NCBI RefSeq assembly: GCF_002272945.1
Contig: NZ_NQMN01000002.1
Coordinates: forward strand, 487,016 to 551,015
DNA from: Mycoplasmopsis agassizii
Lineage (GTDB): Bacteria > Bacillota_I > Bacilli_A > Mycoplasmatales > Metamycoplasmataceae
Length of the DNA: 64,000 nucleotides
Direction of reading: 5' to 3'
The position numbers and the translations under genes are program-made. Positions within the stretch are counted from its first letter, which is position 1, and each line of letters starts with the position of its first letter. Below are positions 40,293-51,123 of the stretch, one piece after another. The notes under the pieces were generated by a model, which was not told where the DNA came from, did no database searches, and saw nothing but the letters and a program-made list of their open reading frames with translations.

Positions 40293-42653
40293 TTACTCCT
40301 TGTTTAAATCATCTCCGAAGATATTAATCAAGGTCTCTTCAGGATCGATTTTTTTCTTATTTTCTTTTAAAGGTTGAGGTTTAGGTTCACTCATATATTT
40401 ATCACGATTAATTTTTCAATCGTTTTTTGCTTCAGTAACTAAATTAATTGTTGCAACGAAAACGTGTTTATTTTCTTTAAAGATACTGTAAATTAAATCG
40501 TAGAATTTAGGGTCTTCGATTTTTTCTAATGTTGAAAAAACGACATTATCATCATCACTAGTTAGGATAACAAAATTTTCTCCTGATGTGACAAATTTTA
40601 ATTTTCCAAAAAGATACTCATAATCTTTAAATCTGATATTTTCAAAATGTGAACGGCGATTTCGATAGTTTTCTTTTTCGTATTCTCCAGCATCTTTGGA
40701 ATGTCTTAATTTAAATAAATTAATTAAATCAGATTTTGAATAGATGTCTTTAGTAACTAAATTAATTGCTAAATTATTTAAGTCAATTTTAGTTTCAGTT
40801 TTGTTAAAACTATTTGTTTCTGTGTTAGAAAAATCTAGAGTGTTATCTAACGTATCGCTTTTGAATTGTGGCTTGATTGAAGTTGTTGCCATTTGTGTTT
40901 CATCTATTTTTAAAACAGGGTCATTTAAAATAACTGTATCAACTAATTCAGCACTATCAGAAACTTTTTCTTCTTTAAGTGTGTTAAATGGATTAACGTT
41001 TTCACTAAAATTTGATGAAATCAATTCATTGTTATTAACTAGGTCGGTATCAATTAAAATTTCATTTGTGGAAATGAAATTTTCCTGAGTATCCATGTAA
41101 TCATTTGACTCATTAATTGATGAAATAAAATCATTAGTTTGTTTTAATAAGTCGGTGCTTGTTGCTTCAAAATTACTTGATTTAGGTGCGATATTTGGTG
41201 CTGCTTTTGGTTGTTCTTTGACTTTAATTCTTTGAGTTTCTTGAAATTCAACTGGTTTAGTAACTTCATGATCTTGCACGCCCACGATATCAAAAATTGA
41301 ATCTTCTTCAGGTGGAGTTTGAATGCCACGTAAATCATCAGTATCAATTTGAATTGATTTTGTGCTGACAATATCAACATCTGCTAAATCGCCTGCTTTA
41401 CTATTTGAAACACTTTTTACAAAACTACCAAAAACATCTAGTGAAGAAGTTTTTGGAGCGTTGCTGATTTCATCATCAACTTTGACATTTTGAATTACTT
41501 TAAAACGATTTTGATTATCTTCAGCTTTGATTTCTTTCAAACGTTTTTCCATTTCGGTTGTTGAAAAAACTTGTGTTTTTAAGTTCAAATCACCTAGATG
41601 ATTATGGATACGAATTACTAAAATTTCCAGTAAATCAAAAGGTGTATTTGAAGTATAAAGTCTTTCAAAAGTTTGAATTGCAAAGTCTAATAAATCATAA
41701 GCAGTTTTAGTTGTGAAGTAAAACTGTTTCTTTTGATCAAAAGTTAAAACACTATTAAATTCATCAGTATTGGTTTTGCTCATCAAAATAAAATCTTTAA
41801 TAATTGCGATAATATTATTTAATAAATATTCTGCATTTGCACCTGAATTATTTAAATCATGAAGCATTTTCATTGCTTTTGCTAAATCATTAGATGCAAA
41901 GTTTAATAAGTCAATAACTGTTTCATATGAAGTAATTCCAAAAGCTGAAATTAATGACTGAATAGTGATATTTTTGTTTCCATAAACTGATGCTTGATCA
42001 GCAATTGATAAAGCATCACGCAGTGATCCATTTGCTAACTTAACAATGTAATTTAGTGATTGTTCATCAAATTCAATATGTTCTTTTATCAAAATATCTT
42101 GAAGATGCATTTTTAAAATTGTGTTACTAATTCTTCTAAAATTTAGCCGTTGCACTCTACTTAAAATAGTTGCTGGAATTTTATTAGCTTCAGTTGTCGC
42201 TAAAATGAAAACACTATGTTTTGGTGCTTCTTCTAATGTCTTTAAAAAAGCATTAAAAGCCGCCTTAGAAAGCATGTGAACTTCATCTATAATAAAAATC
42301 TTATATTTGCCATTTAAAGGCATTGAAATGGCATCATCATTAATGCGGCGAATATCATCAGCACCATTATTTGATGCTGCATCTAATTCGGTAATATCAA
42401 GATTTGAGGCAAGTTTATCAACACAAATTTGACATGGATTTTGGCTATCAATTTTATGAATACAATTAATTGCATTTGCAAAAATCTTAGCGATCGATGT
42501 TTTACCAGTTCCATGTGGTCCACTGAATAAATAAGCATGCACCAATTTATCGTTTTCGAGAATATTTTTTAAAGTTGTAACAACTGCATCTTGACCTTTT
42601 ACTTCATCAAAAGTTGTTGGGCGATAGACACGATATAACGCTTGATATGACAT
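40293..42653 (-). CDS. dnaX: DNA polymerase III gamma/tau subunit
   Basis: 786 residues. MSYQALYRVYRPTTFDEVKG start, Walker A GPHGTGKTS (about 44-52), zinc ligands Cys63, Cys73 and Cys76 region, Walker B FIIDEVHM, LEEAP and the SRVQRLNF sensor. Residues about 365-640 are a low-complexity Ser/Thr/Asp-rich linker. C-terminal tau-like domain at about 650-786. Motor of the clamp loader. Last codons are in a TGA-Trp extension (WKINRDKYMSEPK) ending at TAA 40293. Confidence 0.95.
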
Positions 42654-42734
42654 AACACTTCCTTCTATTAATTTATTTAATTATATTATGATGTAGTCTT
42701 TTTTTAGTTAATATAAATATTAAATTTAATAAAA

Positions 42735-42755
42735 AAACAGAATTAAATTCTGTTG
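42735..42755 (-). terminator. Terminator of the YwaF-like gene
   Basis: AACAGAATT and AATTCTGTT pair around one A; T run on the minus strand. Confidence 0.75.
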
Positions 42756-42757
42756 AT

Positions 42758-43753
42758 TTATCTAGTTTTGGTTAACCATGTTTTACACTTTATAAATTGT
42801 TTTTTTACATTGCTTATAAAGTTTCATTCAGGGTTTAGTTGATGGTATGGATAATATTTTTTAAATAGCTTATCTATGTAGTAATAAATAATTGAAATCA
42901 ATCAATTTGTAAATGTAAATAGAATTAGATAGGTAATTAAATTGTAAGGTCATAAAGTTAGTGGTTTTGCAAATCCTGATAAAGTTGGGTTGTATCTATC
43001 AGGTGCTAAGTAGGCATAATTTGAAATTCAAATTTGATCTACAGTTGCACTTGAACTTGCTAATGAGATATTAATTATGAAAACTGAAATTAAATAAATT
43101 CAAATAACTACGAATGAATAAATTAAAGTTTTGAAAGTTAATTTTGGTCTATATAAAATTAATAACATTCATGGAACAATTACGTTAAAAATATGAACAA
43201 AGTAATAGTCTCAAAAAACATAACTGTCTGCTCCTCAATGAACTTCTATTCCTGCATATGCTTCAGGTCTAGGTCCTAAATCAGGATTTGTTAATGCAAG
43301 AAATCCAGTTGCTATCGAAGGTAAAAATAAAAAGTATGTGTAAGAACTTGATTTAACTTTTCCAACTGAAAATAAAACTACAATTAATAAAACCATCGAA
43401 ATACGTGTTCAATGAAGTGGCACTAATTCTCAAATTCTTGGATAAACTGGAAGCCCAGTATTTACAATTGAATTTGTAAAAATTAGTATCCTAAAAAAGA
43501 AAATAAAAACTAAAAAAGATGCAATGATAATTCATCATCAATTTGTTTTAAAATAAAACATTGATTTTGATTTTGCATTTTGTTGTTGTAAATAAATATA
43601 GCTGTCATATTTTCTTTTTATGTAAGGTGTAAAAAATGAAACTACAACCATTGCTAAAAGTGCAACAACTATAAGTACGATCATTAATATTTTTTGTCCA
43701 CCTGCAAAAATTGTATTGTTTCCTGCTCAGCTAAAAAAGTTGTAAATATTCAT
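42758..43753 (-). CDS. YwaF (TIGR02206-like) integral membrane protein
   Basis: 331 residues visible only with many TGA-Trp codons. About eight membrane spans. The central blocks PLHWTRISMVLLIVVLFSVG, FLALTNPDLGPRPEAY and DYYFVHIFNVIVP have the pattern of YwaF/TMEM164-type proteins (small loop, then ALxxP, then FxxH). The N-terminal hydrophobic region differs from the short Bacillus version. Start ATG 43753; no clear SD. Function unknown. Confidence 0.75.
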
Positions 43754-44240
43754 GTATTAAAGTTTATTAAATTTTCAAATTATTTTGAGAATATTTAAAA
43801 AATATTAATAATGAGCCATTTTTTAAAAAAAGTGTATATGTACCCAGTTTCAGACTAAAAAAATTAATTTTTAGATATCTGAAAATATTTTTAAAATTAA
43901 TATTTTTAAATTTTTTGCTTTACAAAAAAATTTATACGTTTCATTAGTCATTAAAATTTCTATGAAAAATAAAAACTATTAATACATATTTTGCTTATTA
44001 ATAATATTTTAAGAATGTAATTTATAGTTGAATTTAATAACTATATATTTTAAATTTTAATTTTCTTTTTTCCTAAATAAGAAATCATAATTTAATTTTT
44101 AGTAGAAAAATTTTTAAAATTTAATCACTAAATATTAGACTTATTTTTAAAAATTATGCAATCATCTTTTCAAAAAATAAGCATCAAAATTTGAACAATA
44201 AACAACTTAATTAATTTAATTAAAATTTATAAAACAAGGC
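43754..44240. other. AT-rich gap without a gene
   Basis: Nearly 490 bases, extremely AT-rich, with stop codons in all frames and no tRNA-like or terminator-like element. It must hold the promoter of the YwaF-like gene. Nothing else supportable. Confidence 0.6.
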
Positions 44241-44241
44241 A

Positions 44242-44270
44242 ATAAAAAAGAGCCATAAATATGACTCTTA
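44242..44270 (-). terminator. Terminator of the SPFH gene
   Basis: AAGAGCCAT and ATGACTCTT pair (one G-T) around AAAT; T run on the minus strand. Confidence 0.7.
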
Positions 44271-44280
44271 ATTTATTAAA

Positions 44281-45291
44281 TTATTTAGTTTCATCAATTA
44301 ATTCATTTAAATTAATATGGTGATTATTTGAATGATTTTTAGCATCATCTTTTGAATCAAATAAGGTTGCAAAAGTTGACATGCTTCTTGCAGTTGAAGC
44401 TAAATCAGGTGGAATAATAATTTTAGTTGCATTACCATTTGCTAATGTATCAATTTTATCCAAAGCGATTCATTGAAGGATTTTTTGATCAACGCCTGCT
44501 GCTTTTAAAAGTTCAACATAGCGTCTTCTTCCTTCTCCTTCTAAAATTATTTTTTCTTTATTAGCTTCTGCTTCAAGGCGAATTTTTTCTTGGTTAGCTT
44601 CAGCTTCTAAAATAGTTTTTTGCTTATTAGCTTCAGCTAAATATTTAATAGCTTCACTATCTCCAAGTGCCCTTTCGATTTTCGAAGTTTTATATCCTTC
44701 TGCTTCAGTTATGATTGCTGACTTATCTCTTTCAGCTTGCAATAATTTTTCCATTGCTTGTAAAATTGAAGCAGGTGGAGCAATTTCTTTTAATTCGACA
44801 CGGTTAACTTTTACACCCCATGCATCACTAGCAACATCAAGGATTTGAGTTAATTCACCATTAATTCTATTTCTAGAAGTTAATGTTTCATCAACTGTAA
44901 TATTTCCTAAAAAGTTACGCAAGGTTGTTGCTACTAAGTTTTCAATCGCTAACACAGCATTTTCAACTCCATAAAAATATTTTTGTGGATCCATGATTTG
45001 TAAATAAGTAACTGTATCAACTCTCATGGTAACGTTATCCTTAGTAATAACGTTTTGCGCAGGGAAATCAATTACCTTCTCACGAATAGTTTCTTTTAAA
45101 ACTATTCTGTCAATTACAGGAATCATAAAGTGAATTCCTGCCTGTCAACTCTTCTTAAATTTACCAAGTCTTTCTACCATAAAAAAACTTGCTTGTGGAA
45201 CAATCTTAATTGACAGTGCTAAAAATAAAATTATAGATCCTATAATTAATACTGCAATGATGATTCCAGCTATTTGTCCGCCATCTAACAT
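44281..45291 (-). CDS. SPFH/band 7 (stomatin-like) membrane protein
   Basis: 336 residues. An N-terminal membrane span (IIIAVLIIGSIILFLALSIK), then the SPFH domain: IVPQASFFMVERLGKFKKSW, a VDTVTYLQIMDPQKYFYGV block and VNRVELKEIAPPASILQAME. A Glu/Ala-rich coiled coil (about 195-275) promotes oligomer rings, and the tail is His/Asn-rich. Likely a membrane scaffold. SD AGAGGTG. Related to HflC and QmcA but no specific function can be given. Confidence 0.92.
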
Positions 45292-45391
45292 CTGACACCT
45301 CTTTTTCTTTTGTTATTTACTTTTAAATTATATTCCAAATTAAATTAATCTCAAAAATATTATTTGCCTAGAAGTGCTTAAAACTTTAAAA

Positions 45392-45417
45392 AATACGCTC
45401 TTAAAAAAGAGCGTAAA
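45392..45417 (-). terminator. Terminator of asnA
   Basis: TACGCTCTT and AAGAGCGTA pair around four As; T run on the minus strand. Confidence 0.85.
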
Positions 45418-45425
45418 TTTTTAAA

Positions 45426-46406
45426 TTATAATAATTTAATACCTTTATCTAAAGCAGTTTTAATTTCTGCTTCGCTTCAATAAGATACTTGTACTTCGCC
45501 AATATGAGCTTTTTCTAATAAGAACATGCAAAGTCTAGATTGACCAATTCCCCCACCAATTGTTAGCGGTAATTTGTTTTCAATTACACCTTGATGATAA
45601 GGGCTAATGCTTGCAACTTCTGCACTTGATTTATTTGCTTGCTTAACAATTGAGGTGCTATCGACTCTGATTCCCATACTGCTAAGTTCTAAAGCACGAT
45701 CTAAAACAGGGTGATAAACAATTAAGTCTCCGTTTAAATTTCAATCATCGTAATCGAAAGCACGACCTGAATGTTTTACTCCGCTTTTTAAGTTATAACC
45801 AACTCCGATGACAAAAAATGCTTTAACTTTTCTAGCAAATTGATGTTCTCTTTGTTCAGGGCTTAAGTCTGGATAAAGATCTTCTAATTCTTGAGAGGTG
45901 ATGAAAGTTAATTCATCAGGTAACTTAATTTCTAAGTTGTAATATTCACTTTTTAGTAAATATTCCATGCGTTTAATTTGATGATAAATTGATTTTACTG
46001 TCATTTTTAAGTAATTTAAATTACGGTCTTGAACGTTAATAACTTTTTCTCAGTCTCATTGATCAACATAAAATGAATGCACTTCATCTAGATCTTCAGC
46101 CCTTCTAATGGCGTTCATATCTGTATAAATTCCAGTGTTTTCTTGAAATTCATAAACTTTTAATGAGTGTCTTTTTCACTTTGCTAATGAGTGCACGATT
46201 TCGACTGTAGTGTCGATATTTTTAAATTGAAAACTAACTGGTGTTTCACCGTTTAGCCCATCATTTAATCCTGTTTTAGGATCTAAAAATAAAGGTGCAG
46301 TTGCTCTAGTTAAATGTAATTCCTGAGATAAATATTTTGGAAAAACACTTTTAATTAAACCAATTGCTACTTGAGTTTGATTGATATCTAATTTTGTTTT
46401 GTACAT
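45426..46406 (-). CDS. asnA: Aspartate-ammonia ligase
   Basis: 326 residues, the normal AsnA length. Class II synthetase-like motifs: [19 protein letters not shown], the SLAKWKRHSL segment and the C-terminal [16 protein letters not shown]. Makes asparagine from aspartate, ammonia and ATP. SD GGAG before ATG 46406. Confidence 0.96.
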
Positions 46407-46690
46407 TATTCTCCATTTTTAATTCGATATAAATATTAGTAAATAATAAACTACAAAAGCCATTTTTGTTATAGATATTTTACTTTTAGGCAAAAATTGG
46501 AGTAATTTGCAAAGTCAAAAGCGATTTTTGCAACTATTTTTATAATATAAATTATTTTAACATTCAATTTTTATCATTTATAACAGTGTGTTCCATTATT
46601 TAAGCATAATTAATGAGAGCCTTTTAAAAAATAATTAAGATATTTCATTTTTTTGTGTTATTTAAAAATACTGTTAAAATTGTCTCAATA
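46407..46690 (+). promoter_or_regulatory. Divergent intergenic region, -10 box at 46551-46556
   Basis: TATAAT at 46551-46556 is a candidate -10 for the exported protein downstream; the preceding TTTGCAAC is a weak -35 candidate. No gene. Confidence 0.35.
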
Positions 46691-47434
46691 ATGCATAAGA
46701 AAAAACTGATTTTATACGGAACTTTAGCAGCTGTTTCTGCTGTTGCAATTGTTGCTGCCTCTGTTACGGCAGTGGTTGTTACAAAAAGTATTAACGCAGA
46801 ACAAATTGCTGAAAATATTAGAAGAATTCAACAGCTTGCAACTGACATTGGCAATGCTGATTTTTCTGGTACCTTAGAAAAAGCAGGGCAAGTTGTTCAG
46901 GAATTAAACTCAAAAATTGGTGCAGAAACAACGCAACAAATAATGAATTATTTGGCTACTAATTGAGACTCAGAAATTGTTACAGATATCTTGTCAGCAA
47001 TTAGTAATATCGGAACAAATAATACAACAAGTGGTAGTTATACTTTTGCAGATTCAAATGGAAATCAACATGGTATTTCCCTTTCTGTAGAAAATGGAAG
47101 TCAGTATATAACTATCGATGGTAACAAAATTAATTTAACTCAATTATTTGGTGCAAGCCCTTCATCTTCTTCAGGAAATAATCAGCAAGGTAGATCAACT
47201 ACTGAACAAACTAGCATAACTAATTCAGCAAATGCAACTAATAACCAACAAACTAATCCAAGTACTATAAGTAGTTCTCAATCAAATAATTCTAATGTAA
47301 ATAACACTACAAATAATCAGCAAAATGATTCATCAAGTAATGAATCAGATGAGCAAGATTTAGATCAAGATGATGATTCAGATTCATCTAGTGGATGAAG
47401 TTGATGAAATTGATTCCGTAGAAATAGATCCTAA
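46691..47434 (+). CDS. Exported or membrane-anchored Ser/Asn/Gln-rich protein
   Basis: 247 residues from ATG 46691 (MHKKKLILYG); an in-frame start at 46655 is less likely. One N-terminal hydrophobic segment (TLAAVSAVAIVAASVTAVVV) serves as signal or anchor. Residues about 33-95 form a predicted helix (ENIRRIQQLATDIGNADF), then a small beta-like region and a Ser/Asn/Gln/Thr-rich low-complexity stretch. The end is acidic (DEQDLDQDDDSDSSS) followed by the Trp-rich tail GWSWWNWFRRNRS. No lipobox. I do not recognise it; a surface role is likely. Confidence 0.8.
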
Positions 47435-47726
47435 AAAATAGTTTTTATATTATACCATATTTTGCCTGTTTTAAGCCTTTCTTGCTAAAGCAACACGCTT
47501 TTTGCAAAAATTTTTGCAGATATTTCATAATTATTATGTTTTATGTAATCAAGAGCGTAAAACAGTTGCAAAGAAACAACTTCAAGATATAAGTCAAAAT
47601 ATGATTTATATTTATTCTTGAACAAACCCCAGATAGGATCAAAATTGGTTCTATTGTACTCTTTAATTTATAAATTTATATATATTCTTTTCTAATATAT
47701 TCCCGCTTTCAAAGCGGGTTCTTTTT
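47435..47726 (+). ncRNA. Possible small RNA or long 3' UTR
   Basis: No ORF, yet it ends with a strong terminator (CCCGCTTTC/AAAGCGGG then TTCTTTTT, 47702-47726). Inside, TAGGATC and GGTTCTA pair around AAAATT (47632-47651). A TATTAT at 47532-47537 might be a -10, but the -35 is poor, so it may simply be the 3' UTR of the preceding gene. Confidence 0.3.
47702..47726 (+). terminator. Strong GC-rich terminator
   Basis: CCCGCTTT and AAAGCGGG pair around C, followed by TTCTTTTT. Confidence 0.8.
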
Positions 47727-47778
47727 ATGCTTTAAACTTAATTTAAAGCATAAAAAAATAGCAAAAATTTTGCTATTT
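47727..47778. terminator. Two further hairpins between convergent genes
   Basis: ATGCTTTAAA/TTTAAAGCAT (47727-47751) and AAATAGCAAAA/TTTTGCTATTT (47756-47778). The second has a T run on the minus strand and terminates the minus gene. Confidence 0.7.
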
Positions 47779-47786
47779 AAATGTTC

Positions 47787-48725
47787 TTAAGTTGCCAAAG
47801 CAGAAATTTGTTTACGTTTTTTAATTACTTGATAAATTAAATAAGCAGCAGGAATTACTATTAAAATTAGGTTCAAAATTAAGAAGGTTGTAAACCAAAT
47901 TTTTCTCGTTCTGCTTACTCATTTTTGGCTAGTTTCAGTATCAGCTAGCTGTGATTTTGCAAAAAAACTTTCAATATCCATTTTGCGTTTTTTTCTAACA
48001 AGAAAAAAAACGATGTGAGTCACAATTCAAGCAAGTAGAATTGTGACAAATAAAGTTACTACTAAATCAGGATCAATAAAAGCATTTTTAATTCAGATAT
48101 TTCAAGTTATTGGTAAGTAAACACCGCCAGGTTCACCAATTGATCAATCAGCATTTTTTAATCCAAAAAGAATTGCTACAAATAAACCACCAAATCATAA
48201 TAAGTGAATTGTGATTCAATTATGGTTAACTTGACCAACGATTAAACGCTTATATAAATTATCAATATAAGCAGGTGAAGAATAGTCTTCATTTTTTAAA
48301 TTATTGCGATATTGTTCCATCGATCTTTTGATCGAACTAAAATCAATAGCGACTGAAATTATTTTTGCAAAAGCTGCAAAAATAACTAAGCCAGTGATAA
48401 TATAAATGGCTATTAAAGGCTGTAAAGTCGTATTTTCAGCGACATTAATAGTTAATTCTTGTTTAATAGTTGGTGTTAGTAATAAATCAGGGCGAATAGT
48501 ATTAACAATAATTATGGCAGCCATAGTCAGAATAACCATTGATAAAGCGACCATCATGAAAACATCAAAAAACCTTTCAAAACGAAAAACTCGATATAGT
48601 CCGTTAGGAATAATCTCGTTGGGAGGTTTTTGAAAAGTAGTTGTTTCAAGATAAATCTTTTGCATCTGTTCACTAGGTGTGATGATGTTAACGGTTGAAG
48701 TATCATTGAGTGGTTTGATGTTCAT
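47787..48725 (-). CDS. Hypothetical membrane protein
   Basis: 312 residues with four spans (FFDVFMMVALSMVILTMAAI, LQPLIAIYIITGLVIFAAFA, WITIHLLWFGGLFVAILFGL and others near the C-terminus). Two basic cytoplasmic-type loops and a long hydrophilic N-terminus. Several TGA-Trp codons. No recognised family. It lies upstream of nothing obvious and converges on the exported protein gene. Confidence 0.78.
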
Positions 48726-48788
48726 AATTTTAATTATAGCAAAAGCGCGCTAAAGAAATTTTTATAAATTATTTTGTAATTTATAAAA

Positions 48789-48811
48789 AAAGCAGATGAT
48801 TCATCTGCTTT
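48789..48811 (-). terminator. Terminator of the formate/nitrite transporter gene
   Basis: AAGCAGATGA and TCATCTGCTT form a 10-bp stem; T run on the minus strand. Confidence 0.8.
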
Positions 48812-48839
48812 GTTTTTGACTTGTTTAAAAAACTATTTT

Positions 48840-49904
48840 TTAGTGTTTATGATTTTTATGCGAAGCATGGTTATGTTCCGTTTTATTAGGAAACATTTTA
48901 CGCTTAATTTTTCTATAAGCAGTTCTGAAAGGGTTGAAAGTACTTTCGGTATTAAATTTACATGTTGCATCAAAAGGTGTGTAGAAGAAAGTTTTTTCAC
49001 TCGATTCAATTTTTGTACCTTCTTCAGCCATTTTGAAGATTCCTAAGTTCAATAATCTTGATCCTGGTTTTACTTTGAACTTAATTAATAAGTAGTAAAG
49101 TCCTGGTAAGAATAAGGCTCCTGATAATCAGTTACCTAGAGCACTTGGGAAGAAGTTAATGTAAATTGCCCTTCCAATTCACTCTCCTGGTTCGGTTAAT
49201 CAAGGTGCAACTCTGTCATTTGATAAAATTGCGAAAGCAAACACGATTGCATTTGAAACTACTAAGTTAAATCCTGTAAGGACAAATAAACCAAAAGGCA
49301 ACATAATAATAGCAATTTTACCAACTGGGTTACTTGTTGCAAGTGAAGCTCAGATCATTCCAGCAACAATAATATTTGCAGCAAAAGAGTTACCAATTAC
49401 CATTCATCATTCTGTTTCAGTTTTTGCTTCCACAATAAAAGCGATCACCTTAATATCTCTAGCGTTAAAGACATTTCCTCATCACATTACAAAGGCGATT
49501 AAGAAACCTCCCATCACATTAGCGATTAAAACAATTAATCATTTTCTAAACATTGTTCTAACTTTAATAACTTGTGAAAAGACAGCGATCATATTAATGC
49601 TATCGCTAGCAAATAGACTACCACCTAGAAAGACTATTAAAACTACTCCGATTGGTAGCATGAATGATGCTAATAAAATTCCCCCAGGTTCAAAAGCAAT
49701 TTGTTTTGCAGCACCTGCTGATGCTGCTAAAGCGATGCTTTCGGGAGTTAAAAATTGGGCTGCAACTTTAATATAGCCAACATAAGCAAGTCCCATGTAA
49801 ACTGTACCAAGGATTCCCATGATAACAATTCTTCATCAGACCATTGTCGCTTTTGCTGTCGAATAGTTTAATGCATTGTCAAAATTATCTTTATAATTAT
49901 GCAT
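48840..49904 (-). CDS. Formate/nitrite transporter (FNT) family protein
   Basis: 354 residues. Six spans in the FNT order, with FLGGSLFASDSINMIAVFSQ, MWWGNVFNARDIKVI and WWMVIGNSFAANIIVAGMIW matching the pore-lining and re-entrant loops; the family pore His region is present as variation. A long hydrophilic C-terminus (about 80 residues) ends with the His-rich tail EHNHASHKNHKH. FNT channels move formate, nitrite or lactate with protons; the substrate here is unknown, though lactate or formate export suits a fermenting organism. SD AGGAAA. Confidence 0.9.
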
Positions 49905-50017
49905 ATAATTTCCTGTTCAAATTAATATATAAATTGTAGATATTCTAAAATATATACATAATCATATTAGCACTATAGCAGGCTGATAATTACAAATAAG
50001 GAGAAACTGCAAAAAAT

Positions 50018-50572
50018 ATGAAAAAAACCACTCAAAATTTCACAGAAAGAGAGAAAGTAGAGATACTACACCAGTTTTTTGAGAAGAAATTGAAGATTTC
50101 TAAGAATAAAATGCTTACTTCGGCTATAACTAACTCTCTTTTAAACCTAATCTCGACTGCAATCAGTCTAATCATCTTAGTTTTAGCGATAGTAGCACTA
50201 ATTTTTATTGTTAATAAACGTAATTCTTTAACTGCTGCAGATATTTCTGCAATTGAACGCAGTGCTTTTGTTGTTAATTTAGGAATTAGTTATACGGATG
50301 CCATCCAACTTTCAATCATTACTTGTTCATTTATCATAATAAGTTTTTTTATAAACTTTTTTGTTCAATTTTTTACAATCAATCAAAAATTTAAAAACTA
50401 CCGTGGAGTCAATCGTGAATTATCTTACTTTTTAACTCACCTAAAATACGATTCAGATTATAAAGTTGAGCAATTTATTGAAGACTGTAACCAAACAATT
50501 GAATACTATTCTAAAAAGAAATTTTTAACTTTTAAACAGTTCATAATTAAAAAAATGAAAAGGGAACTATAA
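50018..50572 (+). CDS. Small two-TM protein A of a three-gene operon
   Basis: 184 residues. A helical N-terminus (REKVEILHQFFEKKLK), two membrane spans (about 45-75 and 107-130), and a C-terminal helical tail (KVEQFIEDCNQTIEYYSKKK). The pattern of two spans between cytoplasmic helices resembles SLATT/DUF4231 proteins. Stop overlaps the next ATG (TAATG). SD AAGGAG. No enzyme motif. Function unknown; see finding on the operon. Confidence 0.78.
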   Translation: MKKTTQNFTEREKVEILHQFFEKKLKISKNKMLTSAITNSLLNLISTAISLIILVLAIVALIFIVNKRNSLTAADISAIERSAFVVNLGISYTDAIQLSIITCSFIIISFFINFFVQFFTINQKFKNYRGVNRELSYFLTHLKYDSDYKVEQFIEDCNQTIEYYSKKKFLTFKQFIIKKMKREL

Positions 50573-51123
50573 TGAATTATTTTTTATTTTTCGAAGGCTA
50601 CTATAAAAAAAGTAAAACTCACTTACACGTTTACAGAATCTTATTTTATCTGATGAACATCATAAGTTTTTTACTAATCTTTTATTCAGCAGTTATTTCT
50701 GTTTTACATTTAGCAGCAGTTACATCTTTAGGTTCATCTGCTCTTAGAACTGCAGCAGAAGGAAGCGCTTTAACAGAAATAGATAATAACTATAATAACG
50801 CTTTAATTCATCTTAGAAATTCAATTTCAATAGGTGGAGCAAATACAAGTTCATATCCTATTTTTACTGCAATTATTTCTGCTGCTTCATCAGCAATAAT
50901 TGGTATGGTTGCTTTTTTTAGTGTTAATGATAAATACAAAAAAGCAAAGGTAAGAATTAGAGAATTGGAATATGAAAAAATGCTTTATGATTTAAATTTA
51001 GCAGAGTATTCTGATCCTAATACAAAAGACAAAAATCTTTATGAAGAGACAGTTAGAATAGTTAATTTTATAAGTGTAAAAATTACAAGACAATCAAAAT
51101 TAAGAAAGGAAAATAATGGCTAA
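50572..51123 (+). CDS. Small two-TM protein B, SLATT/DUF4231-like
   Basis: 183 residues, the best SLATT-like of the three: FFEGYYKKSKTHLHVYRILF, a first span (LMNIISFLLIFYSAVISVLH), an outside loop, a second span (FTAIISAASSAIIGMVAFFS), then NDKYKKAKVRIRELEYEKML and a helix. In DUF4231 the same places read YKKKAxxYK, two spans and W..YR..aE.L..E. Overlaps both neighbours (1 and 8 bases). Confidence 0.8.
   Translation: MNYFLFFEGYYKKSKTHLHVYRILFYLMNIISFLLIFYSAVISVLHLAAVTSLGSSALRTAAEGSALTEIDNNYNNALIHLRNSISIGGANTSSYPIFTAIISAASSAIIGMVAFFSVNDKYKKAKVRIRELEYEKMLYDLNLAEYSDPNTKDKNLYEETVRIVNFISVKITRQSKLRKENNG

Noticed and set aside
42660-42757. SRP RNA gene beside dnaX as in Bacillus
   Set aside because: The gap is short, AT-rich and lacks the GGAAG/AGCAG signature of SRP RNA.
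43754-44240. Replication origin in the AT-rich gap
   Set aside because: No DnaA-box cluster (TTATCCACA-like) and no dnaA, dnaN or rpmH nearby.
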